A DNA stretch of 64,000 nucleotides from an uncultured Clostridia bacterium (GTDB taxonomy: Bacteria; Bacillota; Clostridia; TANB77; CAG-508): positions 1 through 64,000 of the forward strand of contig CALXHG010000004.1 of NCBI GenBank assembly GCA_944388045.1, read 5' to 3'. Positions 17,404-25,189 of this stretch are shown piece after piece. The stretch's first letter is position 1; every line of letters starts with the position of its first letter. Under the pieces are notes generated by a model. That model worked only from the letters and a program-made list of their open reading frames with translations, ran no database searches and had not been told where the DNA came from. Made by a program: the position numbers and the translations under genes.

Positions 17404-18705
17404 ATGAGAACATCAAAAATGGGAATGAAAAATATAAAATTAAGCAATTTAGATGAAATGTATCCAGCACAAGATATATTAATGCAAACAGGACAAATAA
17501 AACAATATGGAAGTGGAGTATATGCATATGATAATATACCACTAAAAGTACAAGACAATATAGAAGAAATAATAAAAAAGAATTTTAATAAATCAGATTA
17601 TATAGAAGTACAAATGCCAATAATTCAATTAGATGAAATATGGAAAAGATCTGGTAGATATGACCAATATTTAGAAGAAGGAGTTACAATGATTTCAGAA
17701 ACAGATAAAGGAACATACTGTTTAGCTCCAACAGCAGAAGAAGCAATAACAATATTTTCAGAAAACAGAATAACTTCTCATAAACAAATGCCAGTAGGTT
17801 TTTACCAAATTGGACCAAAATTTAGAAATGAAATAAGAAATAGAGGATATTTACTTAGAGGAAAAGAATTTTTAATGTTTGATTTATACACATTTGATAA
17901 AGATGAAGAATCAATGTTAAAAAATTATAATAAAGTAAAAGAAACATATTTTAAAACATTTAAAGAAATTGGGCTAGATATTGTTGCAGTTGCCGCTAAT
18001 AATGGAACAATGGGTGGAAATAACTCAGAAGAAATTATGGCATTATCAAAAATTGGAGAAGACACAATTTTATATGATGAACAAACAAATCAAGGATTAA
18101 ATGTAGAAGTATTAGAAAAAGAAGATGCTGAGAACTATTTAAAAGAAAATTATAATATTGAAAATATAAAAAATCTAAAAGAACAAAAAGCATGTGAATT
18201 AGGACATATATTTGCATTAGGAACAAAATATTCAGAATCAATGGACATTAAATTTATAGATGACCAAAATAATCGTAAACCTTTTTATATGGGATGTTAT
18301 GGAATAGGAGTAAGCAGAGTATTAGGTTTAATTTATGAAAACAATATTATTAAAGAAAATGGAAATGTTGTAGGATATTCTCTACCATTATCAGTAACAC
18401 CATATTATTTATATATTATAAGTAATGATAAAAAAGTAGATGTAGCAGAAAAATTATATAATCAATTTTTAGACAAAGATGTAGAAGTTATATTAGATGA
18501 TGTAAAAGGCTCTATAGGAGAGAAAATAAGAAAAGCAAAAATATTAGGAATTCCATATATAGCAATAATGGGAAATAATACAGAAGACGGATTTGTTGAA
18601 ATAGAAAGAACAAAAGATGGAGAAAAAAAGACTATGAAAATAGAAGAAGTAATAGAAAAAATTAAAGAAATGAAAGATACAAAAAAAGATATTAATTTAG
18701 AATAA
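17404..18705 (+). CDS. proS: Prolyl-tRNA synthetase without the editing insertion
   Basis: This class II synthetase charges tRNA-Pro. The N-terminus MRTSKMG is typical. Motif 2 reads FRNEIRNRGYLLRGKEFLMF (about residues 141-160) and motif 3 GCYGIGVSRVLGL (about 298-310), followed by an HGTP anticodon-binding domain (about 335-430). At 433 residues it is about 130 shorter than usual bacterial ProRS. The stretch between motif 2 and ACELGHIFALGTKYS has only a short connector where the roughly 180-residue INS editing domain normally sits, so misacylated Ala-tRNA-Pro cannot be cleared in cis. A usually conserved THEE site reads TAEE. It could be the sole ProRS or a second copy. Confidence 0.9.
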   Translation: MRTSKMGMKNIKLSNLDEMYPAQDILMQTGQIKQYGSGVYAYDNIPLKVQDNIEEIIKKNFNKSDYIEVQMPIIQLDEIWKRSGRYDQYLEEGVTMISETDKGTYCLAPTAEEAITIFSENRITSHKQMPVGFYQIGPKFRNEIRNRGYLLRGKEFLMFDLYTFDKDEESMLKNYNKVKETYFKTFKEIGLDIVAVAANNGTMGGNNSEEIMALSKIGEDTILYDEQTNQGLNVEVLEKEDAENYLKENYNIENIKNLKEQKACELGHIFALGTKYSESMDIKFIDDQNNRKPFYMGCYGIGVSRVLGLIYENNIIKENGNVVGYSLPLSVTPYYLYIISNDKKVDVAEKLYNQFLDKDVEVILDDVKGSIGEKIRKAKILGIPYIAIMGNNTEDGFVEIERTKDGEKKTMKIEEVIEKIKEMKDTKKDINLE

Positions 18706-18814
18706 TTTAAAGATTTAAACTGATTTTAAGGTCTAAATTGAAAATGTGTTAGATTTTTTAGTAATAAATTTAATTTTAACTAATATGGTATGGTCTTGTG
18801 AGAGGAAGTAAAAA

Positions 18815-19369
18815 ATGGAAAAGGAAAAATTAGAGCAAATTATAGAAGCAATGTTATTTTCAGCAGGTAGAGTAGTAACAGAAAAAGAACTAATGGTAAC
18901 ATTAGAAATAAGTAGAGACAAAATTCATGAAATTATTAGTGATATGCAAAGAAAATATGAAGATAGAGGGTTACAAATTATAAAAGTAGAAGAAGGATAC
19001 CAACTATGTAGTAAACCAGAATTTTATAAATATATATACCCAATAATAGATAATAGAACAAAACCTAATTTATCTAATGCAGCATTAGAAACACTAGCAA
19101 TAATTGCATATAACCAAAGAGCTACAAGACCAGAAATAGATGCTATTAGAGGAGTAAGTTCTGATGCAACAATTTATAAATTATTAGAATATGGATTAAT
19201 AGAAGATGCAGGAAAAGCTGATTTACCAGGAAGACCAACCACATATAAAACAACTCCAGAATTTTTAAAAATGTTTGGTTATTCAGATTTAAGTAAACTA
19301 CCTAAATTACCAAAATACAAATTAGATTCTAATAGACAAATTGTAATTGATGACTTATTAGAAGAATAA
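18815..19369 (+). CDS. scpB: Segregation and condensation protein B
   Basis: The 184-residue ScpB is the winged-helix kleisin-associated partner of SMC-ScpA in chromosome condensation. Visible features are the N-terminal IEAMLFSAGR, the central LSNAALETLAIIAYNQ (about residues 87-102), RPEIDAIRGV (108-117) and GLIEDAGKADLPGRPTTY (about 127-144). Length is normal. AGAGGAAG precedes the ATG. scpA, often directly upstream, is not in the window. Confidence 0.96.
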   Translation: MEKEKLEQIIEAMLFSAGRVVTEKELMVTLEISRDKIHEIISDMQRKYEDRGLQIIKVEEGYQLCSKPEFYKYIYPIIDNRTKPNLSNAALETLAIIAYNQRATRPEIDAIRGVSSDATIYKLLEYGLIEDAGKADLPGRPTTYKTTPEFLKMFGYSDLSKLPKLPKYKLDSNRQIVIDDLLEE

Positions 19370-19477
19370 AAATTTAAATAAATATAAAAAAATAGTTGTA
19401 AAAAAATCCAAAAATTGATATACTTATAAAAGCAAGAGTATATCTTGAATAAAAATAAGAAAGGAAAGTGTGTAATT

Positions 19478-19930
19478 ATGGAAGAAAACAATCAAAACAA
19501 TGAACCAAATGTACCAATTGAAGAAATTGATGAAGGAAACAATGGTATAAAAATTGCAAATGATGTAATATCTGTAATTGCTGGAATTGCAGTAGCTGAA
19601 GTTCAAGGAGTTGCAAGTATGGCAGGAGGATTTGCAGATGGAATTACACAAGTATTTAGTGGAAAGAAAAATTACAGTAAAGGTATAAAAGTAGAAGCTG
19701 ATGACAAAGATGTTAAAATAGATGTAAACATAATTGTAGAATATGGCTCTAGAATACCAGATGTAGCATATGAAATACAAAAAAGAGTAAAAAAATCAGT
19801 TGAAAATATGACAGGACTTAGAGTAGAAGAAGTAAATGTACATGTACAAGGAGTAAAAACAGAAAAAGAAACAGAAGAAAAAGATGAACCAAAAGAAGAA
19901 ACAAATGAAGATATAGGAATGCAACAATAG
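19478..19930 (+). CDS. Asp23/Gls24 family envelope stress protein
   Basis: The 150-residue cytoplasmic protein carries one Asp23 domain (about residues 18-125): IANDVISVIAGIAVAEVQGV, then a glycine-rich loop, then VNVHVQGV. The tail is acidic. In Gram-positive bacteria such proteins coat the inner face of the membrane through the anchor AmaP, which is encoded next. ATG 19478 follows GAAAGGAAAG at normal spacing and is preferred over the in-frame start at 19445, which lacks such a site. In Bacillus the homologue YqhY lies beside nusB, the same neighbourhood as here. Confidence 0.92.
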   Translation: MEENNQNNEPNVPIEEIDEGNNGIKIANDVISVIAGIAVAEVQGVASMAGGFADGITQVFSGKKNYSKGIKVEADDKDVKIDVNIIVEYGSRIPDVAYEIQKRVKKSVENMTGLRVEEVNVHVQGVKTEKETEEKDEPKEETNEDIGMQQ

Positions 19931-19944
19931 AAGATTCTAAAGAT

Positions 19945-20079
19945 AGGCATGAAAGAAGGAAATATCAAAACTGAATCATGCCTTTTTATAATACAATAGG
20001 AAAATATAATTTTCCTATTGTATAAAAAGCTACAATTGCTAGCCCTTTGAGTTTTTTTCCTTTTAGTCGAAAACTCAAA
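19945..20079 (+). terminator. Three stacked stem-loops between asp23 and amaP
   Basis: First, AGGCATGA (19945-19952) pairs with TCATGCCT (19976-19983) and is followed by TTTTT, a terminator. Second, 15 perfect bases, ATACAATAGGAAAAT (19991-20005) with ATTTTCCTATTGTAT (20009-20023). Third, TTTGAGTTTT (20046-20055) with AAAACTCAAA (20070-20079), flanked by CCC and GGG. The amaP ribosome-binding site follows about 25 bases later. The first ends the asp23 message, at least partly; the other two look like a structured leader for amaP. Confidence 0.7.
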
Positions 20080-20118
20080 TCGGGTGAGAACAAATTAAGA
20101 AAAAAAGGAGTAAAAATA

Positions 20119-20682
20119 ATGAAATTATTAGAAAGAATTGTATTAGTAGTTTATTCATATATAATATTATTACTAGCAGTAATGTTGTGTTTATTAATTT
20201 TTAGATGGATGCCATTTGATGTTGCAACAAATATTCTTGAAAATTTAGTAGAAGAAGAAACTTTATCAAAAGTTACATTAGTTGTATCTGCTATATGCAT
20301 GTTACTTTCTTTAAAATGTATATTTTTTGATTCTCATTCTAAAGAAATCGAAAAAGAATCAAATGGAATTTTACTAAAAAACGAAAATGGACAACTTTTA
20401 ATAACAAAAGAAACATTAGATAATATGGTAAAATCAGTTGTATATGGATTTGATAGTATACAAGAATGTACACCTAAAATATCAGTAAATGATAATAATG
20501 AAATATCAATAACATTACAAATAGTAATAGATAATAATAATGTAATATTAAAAGATTTAGCAAGTAATTTACAAACAAGAGTAAAAGAAGAATTGAAAAA
20601 AACATCAGATTTAGATGTAAAAGAAGTAAATATAAAAGTTATTGATTTAAACAAAAAAGAGAAAAATACAAAAGCTGAATAA
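20119..20682 (+). CDS. amaP: Alkaline shock response membrane anchor protein AmaP
   Basis: This 187-residue protein has two N-terminal membrane segments (about residues 7-29 and 53-73) and a cytoplasmic Asp23-like domain (about 90-180). It is the membrane anchor that recruits Asp23/Gls24 proteins. ATG 20119 follows AAAAAAGGAG; the longer in-frame start at 20047 would run through the leader hairpin and lacks a ribosome-binding site. Neighbours asp23 and DUF2273 form the usual trio. It probably has its own promoter or partial read-through, because a terminator stands between it and asp23. Confidence 0.88.
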   Translation: MKLLERIVLVVYSYIILLLAVMLCLLIFRWMPFDVATNILENLVEEETLSKVTLVVSAICMLLSLKCIFFDSHSKEIEKESNGILLKNENGQLLITKETLDNMVKSVVYGFDSIQECTPKISVNDNNEISITLQIVIDNNNVILKDLASNLQTRVKEELKKTSDLDVKEVNIKVIDLNKKEKNTKAE

Positions 20683-20764
20683 TAAAACTTAAAAATAAAG
20701 AGAAAAGATTAAAAATAAATCTTTTCCAACCAAATTTTAGCATTAGGAAGGAATGAGATTAATT

Positions 20765-20968
20765 ATGGATGGATTCAAAAATTTTATAACAAAATATATG
20801 GGGGCAATTATAGGTATAATTGTAGCAATACTAATTTTATGTACAAAATTATATGATTTTATTATAGGCTGTGTTGTTATTATATTAGGAGCTTTTATAG
20901 GAAATTATGTACAACAAAACAAATATGTTGTTAAAGAAAAATTAAAAAACTTTATTGATAGATTATAA
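20765..20968 (+). CDS. DUF2273 small membrane protein
   Basis: The 67-residue protein has two hydrophobic segments (about residues 12-31 and 34-50, including GAIIGIIVAILILCTKLYDF), typical of DUF2273. It is regularly encoded with asp23 and amaP and probably sits in the same membrane complex. ATG 20765 is chosen because the in-frame ATG at 20753 overlaps the ribosome-binding site AGGAAGGAA. A short inverted repeat, AAAAGATT and AATCTTTT, lies between amaP and this gene. Confidence 0.85.
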   Translation: MDGFKNFITKYMGAIIGIIVAILILCTKLYDFIIGCVVIILGAFIGNYVQQNKYVVKEKLKNFIDRL

Positions 20969-20985
20969 AATATTAAGATTATATA

Positions 20986-21024
20986 GAAGGGAGAATGTTA
21001 GTAAAACTAACATATAAAAAAATG
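20986..21024 (+). promoter_or_regulatory. SD-hairpin-AUG start region of nusB
   Basis: AAGGGAG (20987-20993) is followed after one base by ATGTTAG (20995-21001), loop TAAAA and CTAACAT (21007-21013), then eight bases and ATG 21022. Folding leaves nine bases between SD and start codon. The ATG in the 5' arm is in frame with nusB and would add nine residues, but it stands only one base from the SD. It is the cleanest of four such leaders in the window. Confidence 0.65.
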
Positions 21025-21426
21025 AAAAGATCAGCAATTAGAGAACTTGCATTCAAATTAATTTATAGTATAGAACTTCAAAAAGCAGAAGATATTGATG
21101 AACAAATAGAATTATATTTTGAATGTGAAAATATAGTGGAAAATGATGCAAAAGAATATATAATAGATGCAATAAAAGGTATAAATGAACATAAAGAAGA
21201 AATTAATGAACTAATTAGAAAAAATCTAAAAGCTGACTGGTCTTTAGAAAGAATTTCTAAAATAGATTATAGTATATTAAAACTTGCTATTTATGAAATT
21301 AAATATAAAGAAATTCCATTTAAAGTTGCAATTAATGAAGCTTTAGAAATAGCTAAAAAATATGGAGAAGCAACTTCCAAAAACTTTGTAAATGGTATAT
21401 TAGCAAGTATTGTTAAAGAACAATAA
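21022..21426 (+). CDS. nusB: Transcription antitermination factor NusB
   Basis: The helical protein (134 residues from ATG 21022) binds boxA RNA with S10 during rRNA antitermination. The family N-terminus is [17 protein letters not shown]; the C-terminal signature is [16 protein letters not shown] (about residues 82-97), with [17 protein letters not shown] and FVNGILASI after it. I place the start at 21022, since MKRSAIRE aligns with typical NusB beginnings. The upstream in-frame ATG at 20995 adds MLVKLTYKK and lies in a hairpin. It is followed by xseA, the order seen in Bacillus apart from missing folD. Confidence 0.93.
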   Translation: MKRSAIRELAFKLIYSIELQKAEDIDEQIELYFECENIVENDAKEYIIDAIKGINEHKEEINELIRKNLKADWSLERISKIDYSILKLAIYEIKYKEIPFKVAINEALEIAKKYGEATSKNFVNGILASIVKEQ

Positions 21427-21526
21427 AAATAGAATTAAATAAACAATTTTTATTTTGTTTGTTTTAATTAGATTTTTTTAGATACATAAAACAAACTAAA
21501 ATGTAACAATTTCTGTGGAGGTACTA

Positions 21527-22714
21527 ATGAAATATAATGCAGTAACTGTAACACAATTAAATAAATATTTAAAAGATAGATTTGATGAAGATGAAAATTT
21601 AAATGCAATACTTGTAAAAGGGGAAATATCTAATTTTAAAAATCATTATACAGGTCATTTATATTTTACATTAAAAGATGAAACATCATTAATAAAATGC
21701 ATAATGTTCAAAAGTTATGCAGAAAAGTTACAATTTAAACCAAAAGATGGAATGAAAGTTATGGTATTTGGAACTGTTTCTGTATTTGAAAGAGATGGTG
21801 TTTATCAAATTTATTCTAAAAATATGATTGAAGATGGAATTGGAGATTTACACGAAAAATTTGAACAATTAAAAGCTAAATTAGAAGAAGAAGGTTTATT
21901 TGATGCACAACATAAAAAGCCAATACCAATGTTTCCTAAAGTTATAGGTGTACTTACTTCTCAAACTGGTGCAGTTATTAGAGATATTATTAATGTATCT
22001 AGCAGAAGAAATCCAAATGTATATATAAGATTATTACCTGTTCCAGTACAAGGACCAGGGGCAGGAGAGCAAATTGCAGAAAAAATAAAAATTATGAATG
22101 ACAAAAAATTAGCAGATGTTTTAATAATAGGTAGAGGTGGTGGCTCTTTAGAAGACTTATGGCCATTTAATGAAGAAATTGTAGCAAGAGCTATTTATAA
22201 TTCAGAAATACCTATTATTTCTGCAGTTGGGCATGAAACAGATTTTACAATAGCAGATTTTGTGGCAGATTTAAGAGCACCAACACCATCTGCAGCAGCT
22301 GAATTAGCTGTTCCAGATATTTTTGAATTAAAACAAAAAATACAAAATTATCAAAATAGATATAGAATAGCTCTAAAAAAGAAATTAGAAGTTATGAAAC
22401 TTAGACTTGAAAAAATAATGAAATCACGTGCATTTACAGACCCAAAAAGAAAGATATTAGACAATTCTATTTTATTAGATAATTTAGTAAAAAGACTAGA
22501 AAAAACAATTAAAGATTTACAAAATACCAAAACTAATAAATATAAAGAATTAATTGCTAAATTAGATACATTAAGCCCTTTAAAAACATTAGTTAGAGGT
22601 TATAGTTTAACAGAAAAAGATGGTAAAATTGTAAAAAGTGTAAAACAAATTAATAAAAAGGATATTATATCAATTAGATTTACTGATGGAAAAAAAGAAG
22701 CCCAAATATTATAA
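21527..22714 (+). CDS. xseA: Exodeoxyribonuclease VII large subunit
   Basis: The 395-residue XseA, with XseB, degrades single-stranded DNA. It has an N-terminal OB fold (about residues 5-100; ILVKGEISNFKNHYTGHLYF), the catalytic domain (VIGRGGGSLEDLWPFNEE; SAVGHETDFTIADFVADLRA, about residues 231-250) and a long C-terminal coiled coil. ATG 21527 follows GTGGAGGT; the GTG at 21515 is part of that site. No xseB is visible downstream, where it usually lies; the small subunit must be elsewhere or too divergent to see. Confidence 0.96.
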   Translation: MKYNAVTVTQLNKYLKDRFDEDENLNAILVKGEISNFKNHYTGHLYFTLKDETSLIKCIMFKSYAEKLQFKPKDGMKVMVFGTVSVFERDGVYQIYSKNMIEDGIGDLHEKFEQLKAKLEEEGLFDAQHKKPIPMFPKVIGVLTSQTGAVIRDIINVSSRRNPNVYIRLLPVPVQGPGAGEQIAEKIKIMNDKKLADVLIIGRGGGSLEDLWPFNEEIVARAIYNSEIPIISAVGHETDFTIADFVADLRAPTPSAAAELAVPDIFELKQKIQNYQNRYRIALKKKLEVMKLRLEKIMKSRAFTDPKRKILDNSILLDNLVKRLEKTIKDLQNTKTNKYKELIAKLDTLSPLKTLVRGYSLTEKDGKIVKSVKQINKKDIISIRFTDGKKEAQIL

Positions 22715-22840
22715 AAATATAATTTTTAAAATAAATAAAGATATGATTTTTTAATGAATAAAAATATAATTTTTAAAACAAATAAAGATATGATTTTTTA
22801 ATGAATAAAAATATAATTTTTAAAATAAATAAAAATGTAT
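22711..22840 (+). repeat. 47-bp tandem repeat after xseA
   Basis: Units beginning ATAAAAATATAATTTTTAAA start at 22711, 22758 and 22805, an exact 47-base period. The first unit begins in the xseA stop codon. Two full copies and a partial third are present. Only sporadic base differences separate the copies, so the expansion is recent. Confidence 0.85.
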
Positions 22841-22870
22841 TTTTTTGTACTTAAGAAAGGAAGAATTAAA

Positions 22871-23383
22871 ATGGGAATTAGGGAGAAACAAAATTTTTTA
22901 ACAATAATTATAATTATATCAATTATAGCTATTATAGTAATTTTATCTTATATTATTTATCCTGAACTCGTAAAAAAACAAGTAGATGAAAATATTAATA
23001 ATGGAACAGAAAGTACTACAGAAGTTAAAACAGAAAATACAACACCAGTAACAGAAAGTACACAATCAACAGAAAGTACAGAAAACACACAATCTACACA
23101 AACAACTCAAACACTTCCTACAGAAAATACTGAAAATACAACAGCTACAGTAGGTCAAGAAGAGATTGATAGCCAACAAGACAGTACAGGTAATGAAACT
23201 AAATCTAAAGAAGAAAGAGCTATCGAATTAGCAAAAAAAGAATGGGGAGAAACAGACACAAGTGTTGACTATACAATAGAACAAAAAGATGGAAATAAAT
23301 ATTATATATCTGTAAAAAAAGGTACAATAGTTCAATTATGGTATGAAGTAGATACAGAAAATTGGACAATATCACAATATTAA
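22871..23383 (+). CDS. Membrane-anchored protein with Thr/Ser/Glu-rich linker
   Basis: The 170-residue protein has one N-terminal membrane segment (about residues 9-32), a low-complexity linker dominated by threonine, serine, glutamate and glutamine (about 38-118), and a small C-terminal domain. That domain starts ERAIELAKKEWGE and ends WYEVDTENWTISQY, and resembles PepSY-like modules. It is probably exposed outside the membrane on a flexible stalk. ATG 22871 follows GAAAGGAAG. The function is unknown. It is flanked on both sides by AT-rich tandem repeats. Confidence 0.75.
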   Translation: MGIREKQNFLTIIIIISIIAIIVILSYIIYPELVKKQVDENINNGTESTTEVKTENTTPVTESTQSTESTENTQSTQTTQTLPTENTENTTATVGQEEIDSQQDSTGNETKSKEERAIELAKKEWGETDTSVDYTIEQKDGNKYYISVKKGTIVQLWYEVDTENWTISQY

Positions 23384-23400
23384 AAAATAAATTTTAAATA

Positions 23401-23525
23401 ATTATTATATATTTTAAAAGATGTATAATAAAAAAATTATTATATATTTTAAGAGATGTATAATTAAAAAAATATTATATATTTTAAAAGAAGTATAATT
23501 AAAAAATTATTATATATTTAAATAT
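23401..23525 (+). repeat. 35-bp tandem repeat before the ylbF-like gene
   Basis: The core TATTATATATTTT recurs at 23403, 23438, 23473 and 23508, a strict 35-base period over four units with few substitutions. No hairpin or ORF is apparent. The same period is seen in an unrelated repeat at 40.7 kb. Confidence 0.8.
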
Positions 23526-23578
23526 ATATAAAAAAATATAATTAATTTGAAATGAATTTAGAAAGGAATGAAATTTTA

Positions 23579-23914
23579 ATGAAAGTATATGACTTAGCAA
23601 ATGAATTAGCACAAGAAATAAAACAATCTCAAGAATATGTTACATTTAAAACTGCAAAAGAGGCAATAAACTTAAATTTAGAATTAAAAAATAAAATAGA
23701 CGAATTTGAAAAAGCTAGATATGAAGCACAAATAATAGCATTACAAACAGGAAAAGATGATGATAATAAAATGAAACATGTTCAAGAATTGTATGGAGAA
23801 CTAATTCAAAATGAAGAGGCAAGTAAATATTTTGATGCAGAAATAAGATTTAATGTTTTAATTGCTGATGTAAACAAAATAATTGGAGAAACCGTACAAG
23901 ATTTATTAAAATAA
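23579..23914 (+). CDS. YlbF/YmcA family protein
   Basis: The 111-residue, mainly helical protein fits the YlbF/YmcA family, whose Bacillus members form a complex that stimulates RNA processing by RNase Y and affects sporulation, competence and biofilm genes. It starts MKVYDLANELAQEIKQSQEY; ELKNKIDEFEKARYEAQ is the central helix (about residues 38-54). ATG 23579 follows GAAAGGAATG; the in-frame ATG at 23552 has no such site. Which member (YlbF, YmcA or another) cannot be decided from sequence by eye. Confidence 0.8.
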   Translation: MKVYDLANELAQEIKQSQEYVTFKTAKEAINLNLELKNKIDEFEKARYEAQIIALQTGKDDDNKMKHVQELYGELIQNEEASKYFDAEIRFNVLIADVNKIIGETVQDLLK

Positions 23915-24070
23915 AAATTAAAATTTCAATTTAAATATAGAATTACAATAAAAATTAAGTTTATATATTTTAAATTAAAATATATATTTAAAAAAATAAT
24001 TATTTCTTCAAATTAAAGGTAGACAAAAAACAAATAATAACAATGAAATAACATATAAAAAGGATAAAAA

Positions 24071-24757
24071 ATGGAATTAATAATTATAATAATATCAATT
24101 ATTTCTATAATTATTTTAAATATTTTAATGTCATCTAATATAAAAAAGATGAAAGAAATAGCAACAAATGAAAAATTAAATAAATTAACAGAAAAATATC
24201 CATCAAATATAGAAATATGTAAAGAATTATTAGAAAAAGTAGATAATAAAAATGTAAAAATAGAAGAAAATGTTAATTCTGAAACAACATTATATATTGC
24301 AATTTCAAATAAAATATTAATAGGAAATATGCACAATAGTTTTACAAGAATACAAACAATTGCACATGAATGTTTACATTCTGTACAAGATAGAAAACTA
24401 CTAATTTTTAATTTTGTATTTTCCAATATATATTTTTTATATTATATAATTTGTTGCATTTTAATAATATTAAAATACTTACCAAATGAATTATTATTTT
24501 TGAATATTTTTTTAATTCTAAGTTTTATTTACTATACGATTAGAATATTTTTAGAAAATGATGCAATGATTAAAGCAGAATATTTAGCAAAACAATATTT
24601 AGAAGAAAAAAATATATCAAATAAAATAGAAATAAAAGAAATTGTAAAAGGATTTAAAGATTTAAATAAAGAGATTATAAAGTCAACAAATGTTAATTTA
24701 TTTACTAAAATTATGACAAAAGTTGTAATTTTTAATCTTCTGGCATTGATTTTTTAA
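24071..24757 (+). CDS. Membrane zinc metallopeptidase-like protein (YugP-like)
   Basis: The 228-residue protein has an N-terminal membrane segment (residues 2-19), an HExxH zinc site in IAHECLHSVQ (about residues 97-106), two further membrane segments (about 113-135 and 140-160) and a C-terminal hydrophobic end. This order resembles the YugP family of neutral zinc metallopeptidases, but with HECLH in place of the usual HEVGH. A glutamate-containing segment, LENDAMIKAEYLAKQYL (about 159-175), may supply the third ligand. Substrate is unknown. The ribosome-binding site is weak (AAAAAGGATA). Confidence 0.7.
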   Translation: MELIIIIISIISIIILNILMSSNIKKMKEIATNEKLNKLTEKYPSNIEICKELLEKVDNKNVKIEENVNSETTLYIAISNKILIGNMHNSFTRIQTIAHECLHSVQDRKLLIFNFVFSNIYFLYYIICCILIILKYLPNELLFLNIFLILSFIYYTIRIFLENDAMIKAEYLAKQYLEEKNISNKIEIKEIVKGFKDLNKEIIKSTNVNLFTKIMTKVVIFNLLALIF

Positions 24758-24871
24758 TAAATTTATGTTAAAATAACCAAGTACAAGCAAAAAAGCAAAA
24801 TAAAATGTTTTTATTTTTTAACACCAAAAGGTATAAAAATAGAATAAAAAAACTGTTAGGAGGAATACTAA

Positions 24872-25120
24872 ATGCAAATAGTAAAAATAATATTAATAGT
24901 AGTAGATTTAATAATATGTGTTGCATTAACAATACTAGCTATGATTCAATCTAAAGAAGATGCAGGACTATCTTCAACAATAACAGGTTCTTCTTCAAAT
25001 AATTTTTTCGAAAAAAATAAAGGTAGAACAAAAGAAGGAAAACAAAAAAAATGGTCTATTATTTTAGGAATAGCATTTGTTATTGTAACAATTGCACTTT
25101 CTATTATTTATATAGCATAG
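24872..25120 (+). CDS. secG: Preprotein translocase subunit SecG
   Basis: This 82-residue protein has two membrane segments (about residues 4-25 and 60-80) separated by the family loop IQSKEDAGLSSTITGSSSNN (about 25-44). SecG associates with SecYE and aids protein export. TAGGAGGAAT precedes the ATG. It is followed by a terminator and then rnr, the secG-rnr order typical of Firmicutes. Confidence 0.95.
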   Translation: MQIVKIILIVVDLIICVALTILAMIQSKEDAGLSSTITGSSSNNFFEKNKGRTKEGKQKKWSIILGIAFVIVTIALSIIYIA

Positions 25121-25126
25121 TATTTT

Positions 25127-25159
25127 AAGCGGTTCACTAAAAAGAGTCGCTTTTTATTT
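25127..25159 (+). terminator. Terminator after secG
   Basis: AAGCGGTTC (25127-25135) pairs with GAGTCGCTT (25144-25152), including two G-U pairs, and is followed by TTTATTTTT. rnr starts 31 bases later, so read-through or an overlapping promoter is needed for rnr. Confidence 0.75.
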
Positions 25160-25189
25160 TTATACAATAAGAAAGGAAATAAATAAAAG

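Noticed and set aside
24760-24870. tRNA or other stable RNA genes in the intergenic gaps
   Set aside because: A scan of gaps for TTCGA-type T-arms with flanking acceptor stems found none anywhere in the window.
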